From an uncultured Verrucomicrobiota bacterium (GTDB taxonomy: Bacteria; Verrucomicrobiota; Verrucomicrobiia; Chthoniobacterales; JACTMZ01), in the NCBI GenBank assembly GCA_903953565.1, contig CAJBKE010000033.1, positions 115,210-179,209 on the forward strand: a stretch of DNA of 64,000 nt, written 5' to 3'. The translations under genes and the position numbers were made by a program. Below, one piece after another: positions 13,318-20,430 of the stretch. The first letter of the stretch is position 1; every line of letters starts with the position of its first letter. The notes under the pieces are model-generated. The model did no database searches. It was not told the origin of the DNA and was given only the letters and a program-made list of their open reading frames with translations.

Positions 13318-14031
13318 ATGCTTAGGATAGGTCGGCGGAGAGGTTTGCTCTGGGCGGCGGCTGCCGCGGCTGTGCTGCTGGGTTTTGCCGTCTGGTACAA
13401 CCAGCGGGTTGATGTGGTCGGACGCATCACATTGCGCTCATGGGGCGGCGAGGTATCCGTGCCGCAGTCTGCGCTCGCCATGGCGTATCCGCGACGGGCC
13501 ATCGTCACCGCCCTGCGCCAGCGCCTGGCCTCCCTGCCGGCCGCGCGCGGCCTTGCCGAGGAGAGGCATGCGGAAGCCATGCGTCTATGGCGCGAAAAAT
13601 CCACGGCGCGCGACGAGGCGTTGCGCGTGGTTCAGGTGGCAGAACGCGCCAATGCGGCGGACTTGGCACTATGCCGCGAGCTTTATGACAAAGCGGAAGC
13701 CGGGGCAAAGGAAGCCTTCGCGGAGCTGGAACGCCGCGCGGCGGGGTTGGAAGGACTGGCGGATCCCGCGGGCCTGCTGAGGGATCTTCCCGGGGCGGTC
13801 GATACCGTGGAGGTGGGGCCTGACGGAAGCTTCATGCTGGCAGCGCGCGTCGGGCAGGCGCCGGTGGTGGTGGTTCTGGCCGGTGAAGCTGGCGGGGGGC
13901 AGGCGTGGCTGCGTCCCATCCAGACCCGAGTCGCCGGGCGCATCGAAATGGATTTCGCGAATGAAAATTTGCTGACCATGGACGGGCTACGGGAGGTGGC
14001 TGGTCTGCCCCGCTCCCGGCATGATCAATGA
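13318..14031 (+). CDS. Membrane-anchored hypothetical protein, paralogous to its downstream neighbour
   Basis: 237 residues from ATG 13318. An N-terminal anchor (residues ~9-28) is followed by an extracytoplasmic part with an Ala/Glu/Arg-rich helical, probably coiled-coil, segment (~70-150) and a C-terminal beta-type domain containing 'LLRDLPGAVDTVEVGPDGSF'. The same order recurs in the next gene ('LLENLPPPVNAVVADGQGNF'), so the pair probably arose by duplication. The stop overlaps the next start by ATGA. Function unknown. Confidence 0.75.
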   Translation: MLRIGRRRGLLWAAAAAAVLLGFAVWYNQRVDVVGRITLRSWGGEVSVPQSALAMAYPRRAIVTALRQRLASLPAARGLAEERHAEAMRLWREKSTARDEALRVVQVAERANAADLALCRELYDKAEAGAKEAFAELERRAAGLEGLADPAGLLRDLPGAVDTVEVGPDGSFMLAARVGQAPVVVVLAGEAGGGQAWLRPIQTRVAGRIEMDFANENLLTMDGLREVAGLPRSRHDQ

Positions 14032-15170
14032 TTGCGTCGTCGAGTCCGGTTGTTCATGTTAATACAGTTTCCAATAACGCAATGATTTACCTTTCCGACA
14101 AAGGGGAAATGCTGGGCGAGTTTGAGGAGTCGTCCGTGCCGGCCATGCTGGCCACGCAAAAAATTTCGGCTGACGCTTTTTTCTGGCGCGAAGGGATGGC
14201 CGAGTGGCGTCCGGTGGCGGAGCTGAAGGCTTCGTCGCGGCCGGATGCCGCGCCCGGACCCAAACCAGCGGTGTCCGTGGTGGCGCCGGGTCCGGTGGCA
14301 GTGGCGCCGGCAGACCCCTTGAGGGCCGCCGCCGGGGCATCGAAACCATTTGTTCCGCGTCGCGGTTCTGTGGCGGCCCGGGCCGTAGACCAGCCGGCAG
14401 CGGACGAAAAGGCCATGCCGATGCGTGCGACCAAAGAGGTTTTGCCTGCTCCGGCCGCGGGGGGAAAGTCTCGGCGTTGGTTGGTCTGGTCGGCAGCGGG
14501 GCTTTTGCTGCTCGCGGGCGCGGGCGGGGGTGCGTGGTGGTGGATCAACCGGGAACCGCCGGTAATTCCGGGCACGGTGGTGCTGGCGGGGACGGAAGCA
14601 TCGCCGGTGGAGGTCCGTGTATTCCGGCGCGAAGATTTGGCAGGTCCGTGGCGCGAACGTTTGACGGGCGCAGATACGAGGGGCGCCGAGTTGGAGAAGT
14701 TGCTCGCGGACGCCGACGGCCAGATGCGGGAGAAAAAGCTCTTACACGAGGAGTCATCGCGGGTTTGTGAAGTCGGCGAGGAATACAACATGCCGGATGT
14801 TGCTGAGTTGCGGGCCGACCGCGATGCCAAGGAAGCCGAGGCGACGGCGGCCGCCGCGGAATATGACAAACTCAAAGCGGAAAAAGATTCGCTGTTGAGT
14901 GTGGCCGGGTTGCTGGAAAATCTGCCGCCTCCGGTGAATGCCGTGGTGGCCGACGGGCAGGGGAACTTCGCCTTGCCGCCGGCGGAAGGCGAAGTCGTGC
15001 TGCTGGCCACGACGGTCGCGGGCAGTGGCGAGCAGAAGGAGACCGTTGCGTGGCTCGAGACGTTGGAAGTGGCCGAGGACGGAACCGCGCCCGAGGCAGT
15101 GCGGTTCTCGGAAACCAATCGCCTGGATGTGAGCGCGGTCCGGAGTTTTGCCGGGGCTGCTACGCCTTGA
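14028..15170 (+). CDS. GYF_2-domain membrane protein
   Basis: 380 residues from ATG 14028 (overlapping the previous stop); ATG 14082, at the domain's first residue, is an alternative. The N-terminal region 'MIYLSDKGEMLGEFEESSV' through 'FFWREGMAEWRPV' is a GYF_2/DUF4339 domain, found in bacteria on membrane proteins with presumed peptide-binding roles. A Pro/Ala-rich linker and one transmembrane segment follow (~residues 150-172). The distal domain resembles that of the upstream protein, with a coiled-coil-like Glu/Ala/Lys segment at ~235-290. Function unknown. Confidence 0.78.
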   Translation: MIASSSPVVHVNTVSNNAMIYLSDKGEMLGEFEESSVPAMLATQKISADAFFWREGMAEWRPVAELKASSRPDAAPGPKPAVSVVAPGPVAVAPADPLRAAAGASKPFVPRRGSVAARAVDQPAADEKAMPMRATKEVLPAPAAGGKSRRWLVWSAAGLLLLAGAGGGAWWWINREPPVIPGTVVLAGTEASPVEVRVFRREDLAGPWRERLTGADTRGAELEKLLADADGQMREKKLLHEESSRVCEVGEEYNMPDVAELRADRDAKEAEATAAAAEYDKLKAEKDSLLSVAGLLENLPPPVNAVVADGQGNFALPPAEGEVVLLATTVAGSGEQKETVAWLETLEVAEDGTAPEAVRFSETNRLDVSAVRSFAGAATP

Positions 15171-15399
15171 GTCGGCGATAAGGCCCTGAGGCGAAGTGCC
15201 CGGGCGGGTTTAGAATTACAGCGTTCCCCTAAATTTTTCGACTCTGGGGACGGCGCTGCTGGATTTTGATTGCGTTGCCGCTTCCCCGCCGCCGATCGAA
15301 GTGAGTTGCGGCATAGCCGCCGATGACCCTCCGGCTAAGTGCCGGTGCGCGTATCCGTATCGGCCGAACCCGCGGGAGCGGATCCGCTCAGACTCCGAA

Positions 15400-15660
15400 T
15401 CAGATCGCGGCGAGTTTGCGGGCGAGGGCGCTTTTGCGGCGGTTGGCCGTATTGCGATGGATCGTGCCTTGTTTGACAGCGCGATCGAGTTCGGAACTCA
15501 TTTCGCGGATATTTTCGGAGGCGACTTTCTTGTCTTTCGCGTCGAAGGCGGCGCCGGATTTGCGCGATAGGGTCTTGATGCGGTTGAGCGTGCTGCGGTT
15601 GCGCGCGGTGCGGACTTTCGCCTGACGGGCGCGTTTGGCGGCGGATTTGATGTTGGCCAT
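15400..15660 (-). CDS. rpsT: 30S ribosomal protein S20
   Basis: 86 residues starting 'MANIKSAAKRARQAKVRTAR', the standard S20 opening, with the expected basic helical composition to the end ('NTANRRKSALARKLA'). S20 binds 16S rRNA in the small-subunit body. It is a normal length and lies immediately downstream of tRNA-Met on the same strand. The 230-bp gap to the GYF_2 gene holds a GAGCGGATCCGCTC palindrome (15376-15389) and no gene. Confidence 0.98.
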   Translation of the reverse strand: MANIKSAAKRARQAKVRTARNRSTLNRIKTLSRKSGAAFDAKDKKVASENIREMSSELDRAVKQGTIHRNTANRRKSALARKLAAI

Positions 15661-15678
15661 ATGTGATCGGTGGTGCGT

Positions 15679-15753
15679 TGGTGCCAGGGGGGAGAATCGA
15701 ACTCCCGACCAAGGGCTTATGAGTCCCCTGCTCTACCGCTGAGCTACCCTGGC
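15679..15753 (-). tRNA. tRNA with CAT anticodon (Met, or Ile2), CCA encoded
   Basis: Acceptor GCCAGGG/CCCTGGC, D arm GCTCAGCGGTAGAGC, loop CTCATAA (anticodon CAT), T arm GGGAGTTCGATTCTCCC, discriminator A and genomic CCA. It lacks an initiator-type mismatch at position 1 (G-C pair present), so it is not fMet. Elongator Met or lysidine-modified Ile2 cannot be separated by eye. A strong hairpin, GGCCCTGCC/GGCAGGGCC, lies just upstream at 15766-15785. Confidence 0.92.
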
Positions 15754-15906
15754 TGTGACAGCGGCGGCCCTGCCGGGGCAGGGCCGTGAAGGTCGCGTAA
15801 TCTGTGGCGCCGGGTGCGTGGAGGCAAGGAAAAAGGGGGAAGTGGTGGAAGGCGGGGATTGAAATTTGAAATTTCAGAGAACCCCGGGAGGAGCGATGAT
15901 ACGGGG

Positions 15907-17001
15907 ATGGTGCGAGGAGTGTGCTTGTGGAAGGAGGAACCGCCGGACTGGGGCGCGGGCTCGTCATCTTTGCTGCTCAATCCGCGGATGCAGGATGCAC
16001 TGCGTCAGCGGATACTGGACGCAGATTTTCCCGATCTGCCGGATCATGTGTGGCTAGCAACATCTGGCACCAGCGGGCGGTTCAAACTCGTCGCGCTGGC
16101 GCGCCAAGCGATGGAAGCAAGTGCGCGTGCGGTCAATGCGCATCTCGGCGCTTCGGCGCAAGATGTGTGGATCAATCCGTTGCCGTTTTTCCACGTGGGA
16201 GGACTCGGCATCTTGGTGCGGGCGCATCTGACCGGATCGCGTTGCGAACTCCTCCACGGTGCTTGGGATCCACAGCGATTCGTCGATGCGGTGCGGCGCT
16301 GCGGTGCGACCTTAAGCGCCTTGGTGCCGACGCAGGTCCATGATTTGGTTAAGCGGGGTCTCCCGGCACCCGAATGTTTGCGCGGGGTGGTAGTTGGTGG
16401 GGGGCTGCTGACGGCGGATTTGTTCGCTCGCGCCGCCGGGTTGGGCTGGCTTCTTTTGCCGAGCTATGGACTGACCGAAGCGGCTTCGCAAGTGGCGACG
16501 GCGACGTTCGGGCGGAAGCCGGCGATGTGGTTGCCGTTGTTGTCGCACATGGAGGCGCGGGTGGGTGAGTGCGGTGTGCTTGAATTGCGCGGAGCTTCTT
16601 TGCTCACGGGATGGATGATTTTCGATGGCCATGGCACGGCACGTTGGGAGGATCCGAAAAATGGCGGGTGGTATAGGACTGGCGACCGCGCGGAGTTGCG
16701 CGGCGGCGAAGTGCGTGTTCTGGGGCGCGCGGACGATTTGGTGAAGATTCGCGGCGAGCTCGTCGACGTAGCCGCCTTGGAGCGGGCTTTGCAAGAACGG
16801 GTGGCTTCGGGGTTGGTGGTGTTGCGGGCGGAGGCCAACGAGCGAACCGGGTCGATGTTGTCCGTGTGCGTGGAAAACGAGAGCGCGCTAACCGAGGCGC
16901 GTTCGGCGCTGGAAATTTTTCCTCCTTTCGCCCGTCCCGAGAATTTCGAGGTCGCCCCCATCGAGCGGAGCGCGCTGGGCAAACCAATGCGCCCGCGCTG
17001 A
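15907..17001 (+). CDS. menE: AMP-forming acyl-CoA ligase, MenE-like (o-succinylbenzoate-CoA ligase)
   Basis: 364 residues from ATG 15907, with GGGAGGAG 13 nt upstream; an earlier in-frame start lacks a ribosome site. ANL-superfamily features: P-loop-like 'VWLATSGTSGRFKLVAL', 'LPSYGLTEAASQVA', 'WYRTGDRAEL' and 'VLGRADDLVKIRGELVDV', then a C-terminal Lys in 'RSALGKPMR'. The short length (about 360 rather than 500+) and lack of an N-terminal subdomain fit MenE of menaquinone synthesis. The convergent neighbour is a hotdog thioesterase like the one acting on dihydroxynaphthoyl-CoA, which strengthens the call. Another short acyl-CoA ligase remains possible. Confidence 0.78.
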   Translation: MVRGVCLWKEEPPDWGAGSSSLLLNPRMQDALRQRILDADFPDLPDHVWLATSGTSGRFKLVALARQAMEASARAVNAHLGASAQDVWINPLPFFHVGGLGILVRAHLTGSRCELLHGAWDPQRFVDAVRRCGATLSALVPTQVHDLVKRGLPAPECLRGVVVGGGLLTADLFARAAGLGWLLLPSYGLTEAASQVATATFGRKPAMWLPLLSHMEARVGECGVLELRGASLLTGWMIFDGHGTARWEDPKNGGWYRTGDRAELRGGEVRVLGRADDLVKIRGELVDVAALERALQERVASGLVVLRAEANERTGSMLSVCVENESALTEARSALEIFPPFARPENFEVAPIERSALGKPMRPR

Positions 17002-17013
17002 GGCGCTCGGCTA

Positions 17014-17412
17014 TCAGGCCAAAGCGGAACGAATTTCGCCGGTGAGGGGAACGGGTTCCCCGCTGCGCTTGTCGATCAAGACATGCACCGTGCGAATGCG
17101 GGCGGTTGTGCGACCAGCATGGTCCGAGAACTCGACGAGGAACGTCACCGAAGTAGTGCCGGTTGCTTCCACTGTAGCGCGGGCGGTGAAAATTTCCCCG
17201 GCTTTCATTGGACGCAAAAAATCAGCCTCGGCATGCCGCAGCGGCACAGCGTGAGTCGGCGAGGCAAACCACGCCTCCCAGCCCAAGGGCGAATGGCGGA
17301 TGAGATTTTCTACCAATCCGTGGGCCAGCGCAATGGCGCGCGGGTAAAAAACCACGCCAGCCGGATCGGCGTCGGCAAATCCGATAGTGACAGCTTCCTC
17401 GTGGGCGCGCAT
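17014..17412 (-). CDS. Hotdog thioesterase, probably 1,4-dihydroxy-2-naphthoyl-CoA hydrolase
   Basis: 132 residues from ATG 17412; a GTG at 17466 would add 18 residues without a better ribosome site. The 4HBT-type signature 'FADADPAGVVFYPRAIALAH' carries the catalytic Asp of the 4-hydroxybenzoyl-CoA thioesterase/YbgC group; 'RPMKAGEIFTARATVEATG' is the following strand region. In menaquinone synthesis such an enzyme removes CoA after MenB. It converges tail-to-tail with the MenE-like gene 12 bp away. Confidence 0.75.
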   Translation of the reverse strand: MRAHEEAVTIGFADADPAGVVFYPRAIALAHGLVENLIRHSPLGWEAWFASPTHAVPLRHAEADFLRPMKAGEIFTARATVEATGTTSVTFLVEFSDHAGRTTARIRTVHVLIDKRSGEPVPLTGEIRSALA

Positions 17413-17530
17413 AGAACGCAGTGAGGAAAGCGCAAAGCTGGCGGCGTGGGAATCCGGAAAACGCACGCCGCAGAACGATCGAGTTTCTTGACGGCGTGGA
17501 AGTTTGTCCGATCCTCTCTTCGGAACACCT

Positions 17531-18397
17531 ATGCCCTACAGCCCTGCCGGTCCGCACCACCGCCAATCTCGCCGCTCTTTGCAAAAGCAGGCTGTCTTGC
17601 GGCGTGCAGCGTGGGCTTTCAGTATCGTTCTTTGCGTGGGTGCCTTCGTGGGCGGTTTTGTTTTCCAGCGACACAAGCCGAGCGAACAATCCGCCGCGCA
17701 GATGGTTGCTCCGCAAGTCGCGCAGGAGCAGAAAACAGAGGCGTTGCGTCTCATGGATGAAGCGGTCCGCGCCAAGTATGAGGACCGCACTGAGGAGGCT
17801 GTTCGCATCGCGCAACGCGCACGCCAGATCGATCCGTCCGTTCGTGGAGTCGACATTCTGGCCGGCGAAATTGCGATCGAATCTCCCGATCCTGAAAAGC
17901 GTCAGAAAGCCCTGCTCGCCGCGAATAGCGCTTTGGCTTGCGGCGAGGACACGGCTGCGTCGCGCTTGATTCTTGCCCTCGGGACGTGGCAGGAGCAGGA
18001 CGGCGAAGGTGCCGCAGGCTTCACAGCGAAAACCCGCGCTTTGAGACTTGTCGGTGAGGCTGCGGATGAATTTCCATCCGCGCCAGCGCTTCATTTTTTT
18101 TGGTCCGAAATGTTGGCCCCGTCCGGCCACTACCGGGACGTTCATCGCAGGATGTTGACCGCAATGCATTGCACACAGCCTTGGCACAGCTCCGTGCTGA
18201 TCGCGCGCAAGACCTCCTCCGCATCCCGCGACGCCGAAGCGCAACACAACGCGTCAGGCAGCTCGACTTCGCATCAACAAGACACAATGAGGAAGTCCGA
18301 TCCTCTTGAACCAGGGGCCTTTTTGACTGCCCGCCAGTGGGAACTCATCAGAGCCGAGTTGCAAGAGCCTGTTCAACCGGGGCCGATCGAGAATTAA
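17531..18397 (+). CDS. Membrane-anchored protein with TPR-like helical domain
   Basis: 288 residues from ATG 17531 ('MPYSPAGPHHRQSRRSL'). A basic N-terminus is followed by one transmembrane helix (~residues 26-46), then a helical region with TPR-like spacing ('ALRLMDEAVRAKYEDRTEEA', 'AVRIAQRARQIDPSVRG', 'ALLAANSALACGEDTAAS'). Conserved-looking aromatic and His residues occur near 'FFWSEMLAPSGHYRDVHRRM'. The C-terminal end is Ser/His-rich. It is divergent from the thioesterase gene. No specific function can be assigned. Confidence 0.65.
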   Translation: MPYSPAGPHHRQSRRSLQKQAVLRRAAWAFSIVLCVGAFVGGFVFQRHKPSEQSAAQMVAPQVAQEQKTEALRLMDEAVRAKYEDRTEEAVRIAQRARQIDPSVRGVDILAGEIAIESPDPEKRQKALLAANSALACGEDTAASRLILALGTWQEQDGEGAAGFTAKTRALRLVGEAADEFPSAPALHFFWSEMLAPSGHYRDVHRRMLTAMHCTQPWHSSVLIARKTSSASRDAEAQHNASGSSTSHQQDTMRKSDPLEPGAFLTARQWELIRAELQEPVQPGPIEN

Positions 18398-18580
18398 ATG
18401 GACGCCGTCAGGCTGATTTTCGGCGGTTCGGCGGTCAGGTTCGTGCGGCAACGAGGCCAACATCATGGGAATCAGGTTCTTAGCCGGGGCACGGGAAGGC
18501 CTTGCTTTTGATCGCTTCTCGTGGCAAAAACACCTTTGTCCGTGCATCGGTGTGACCGCAAAAAAAAATCAAAAAACCCT

Positions 18581-18608
18581 TTGACAGTCACTTACGCGTT
18601 GCTACTTT
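18581..18608 (+). promoter_or_regulatory. Promoter of the TIGR02597-type gene, almost leaderless
   Basis: -35 TTGACA at 18581-18586, a 16-bp spacer, and -10 TACTTT at 18603-18608. The expected start (18614-18616) falls within three bases of the ATG at 18617, and no Shine-Dalgarno sequence is present. A homopolymer of A lies just upstream. Confidence 0.6.
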
Positions 18609-18616
18609 TCCCCCGT

Positions 18617-19660
18617 ATGAAACTTCTTCGCTCCTCCCTTGCGATCCTTCTTGCCGCTGGCCTCAGCTCGAACGCCCAAACCACGGCGACCACCGATCCG
18701 GTCGGCTTTACGACAGTCACCGTGCGCGGTAAGACATCCTCCGCAAAAGCCTTCAGCACGGTTGTCATTCCCATGGAGCGCGCTGACGCCTTCGCCGGTT
18801 CTTGTGCCGGTGCCTCCTTCAGTTTGGATGGCAGTAACCGCACGGTCATAACATTCGGCTCTGACCTTTTCACTGCCAATCAGTTCACCGGGACAGGGAA
18901 TCAGCATTACCTCCGCCTCACGTCTGATTCCAACAACGGCGACTTCAGCACTATCGTGGCCAACACCGCTAATTCGATCACCCTCGCGGACAACTTCAAT
19001 TCGGTGCTTACTACCTCATCGACTTTTAGTGTCACTCCCTATTGGACTTTGAACACAGCCCTGCCGTCTGGCGGAGGTCTCAACTCTGGAGCCAATGTCA
19101 ATGCTGCAGACAATGTCATCATCTACAACGCAAATTTCACCGGGACAACCTACTTCTACAGCAGCACCAATAACCGTTGGCAGACCGGCATTACCCCTTC
19201 CAACGATGTCATTATTCCGCCAGGAACGGGACTTGGGGTTGACCGCAAGCAATCCACTGCCGTCGGCTTGGTTTTCCCGGGTTCCGTGCCCCTCGGTTGG
19301 TCCGCGGTCGACGTCAACGGTTCCACGTCTGGCTCCGCTACCAAGAATACCTTGGTTGGAAGTGCGTATCCCTTGGCTTCCAAACGCCTCGCTGATATTG
19401 GTCTTTACACTGGCAGCTCCAGCACCGGCCTGCAGGGTGGTGCAAGCGCGGCCGCTTCCGACACCGTGACCATTTACAACCAATCCACCGGCGTAGGAAC
19501 TGCTTACTTTTACAGCACGACAAATAACCGCTGGCAGACGGGTATTTCAGACGCCAGCAACGTTACTATCCCTGAAGGCGCAGCAGTCCTGATCGCAAGA
19601 AAGTCGGGCCGCGCTCCCTTTACTTGGTATATCCCTCAGCCCACCATGGCGCTGAACTAG
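18617..19660 (+). CDS. TIGR02597-type secreted protein with internal duplication
   Basis: 347 residues from ATG 18617. Signal peptide 'MKLLRSSLAILLAAGLSSNA' is followed by 'TDPVGFTTVTVRG', the opening I associate with the TIGR02597 family of Verrucomicrobiota (by recall). Two internal repeats of ~140 residues end in near-identical blocks: 'YFYSSTNNRWQTGI' and 'YFYSTTNNRWQTGI', each followed by an 'IPxGxxxxxxRK' turn. It is Thr/Ser/Asn-rich and likely beta-structured. The gene lies just upstream of a PEP-CTERM gene. Role unknown, probably cell-surface. Confidence 0.8.
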   Translation: MKLLRSSLAILLAAGLSSNAQTTATTDPVGFTTVTVRGKTSSAKAFSTVVIPMERADAFAGSCAGASFSLDGSNRTVITFGSDLFTANQFTGTGNQHYLRLTSDSNNGDFSTIVANTANSITLADNFNSVLTTSSTFSVTPYWTLNTALPSGGGLNSGANVNAADNVIIYNANFTGTTYFYSSTNNRWQTGITPSNDVIIPPGTGLGVDRKQSTAVGLVFPGSVPLGWSAVDVNGSTSGSATKNTLVGSAYPLASKRLADIGLYTGSSSTGLQGGASAAASDTVTIYNQSTGVGTAYFYSTTNNRWQTGISDASNVTIPEGAAVLIARKSGRAPFTWYIPQPTMALN

Positions 19661-19721
19661 GTGCGTAGACCCATCGATACTTCTTTGCCTTAACAAGAAA
19701 CAACAAACCCCACAAGTAAAC

Positions 19722-20378
19722 ATGAAAAAATCAAGCATTCTCACAATTGCAGTCTTCTCGCTCGCACTCTGTGGGGTTACCCACGCCCAAACCATCGATT
19801 ACGGTATGACTGGTGCCGCAGTGAATAGCCCTGTTGGAGTTAATCTTGTCGGCGGCGGCTTCAACCTCCTTGGTGTCACGCCCTCCAGCGGCTTCAACCC
19901 CGCTGGTGCATCGCTGTCCAGCATTCTTAGCACGAACAACATGTTATCCGTCAGCAGTGCCTTCACCACAATTGGTGCCGGAGATGCTGGCCAATTTTAC
20001 GTCCCTGGGCTCTCTACATCGTGGTCTAGCGGTGGCACTATTAGCACCGGCACCCAACTCTACATTCTCGCCTCCACCTCAGCGACATTCGACCTTTCTG
20101 CTCCTTGGGCTCTCATTACCGGCACAGACCCGAGTTGGCTTTCCCCAAACCCGACCGACCCCTTTGGTTCATCGCTCATCGAAATGTCACTTGCCGGCAA
20201 TCAGGTCATAGCTAGTTCGGGAGCTAGCCAGGCATTCTTCGGTTCCTCCGCTCCCGGATCTCAAACGGCCGACAACGACAATTTCAATCTTGTTCCCGAA
20301 CCTTCAACCTACGCTCTTCTCGCTATGAGTGGGCTGGCCCTAGGAGGCTATGTGGTCCGCCGCCGTCGACGCGCGTAA
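19722..20378 (+). CDS. PEP-CTERM sorting-domain protein
   Basis: 218 residues from ATG 19722. It has a signal peptide ('MKKSSILTIAVFSLALCG', cleaved after THA), a Ser/Gly/Thr-rich beta-type body and a C-terminal PEP-CTERM signal: 'VPEPSTYALLAMSGLALGG' followed by an Arg cluster. Such tails are recognised by exosortase, linking export to polysaccharide-rich surfaces. No exosortase gene lies in this window. The body matches no domain I know. Confidence 0.88.
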   Translation: MKKSSILTIAVFSLALCGVTHAQTIDYGMTGAAVNSPVGVNLVGGGFNLLGVTPSSGFNPAGASLSSILSTNNMLSVSSAFTTIGAGDAGQFYVPGLSTSWSSGGTISTGTQLYILASTSATFDLSAPWALITGTDPSWLSPNPTDPFGSSLIEMSLAGNQVIASSGASQAFFGSSAPGSQTADNDNFNLVPEPSTYALLAMSGLALGGYVVRRRRRA

Positions 20379-20402
20379 ATCGTTTTCAAAGTTCACACAG
20401 AG

Positions 20403-20426
20403 GGGCGCCTTCGGGCGCCCTTTTTG
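20403..20426 (+). terminator. Rho-independent terminator after the PEP-CTERM gene
   Basis: 7-bp GGGCGCC/GGCGCCC stem with a stable TTCG loop and five T. It sits 25 nt past the stop codon and a few bases from the convergent adenine deaminase stop. Confidence 0.92.
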
Positions 20427-20430
20427 TTTG

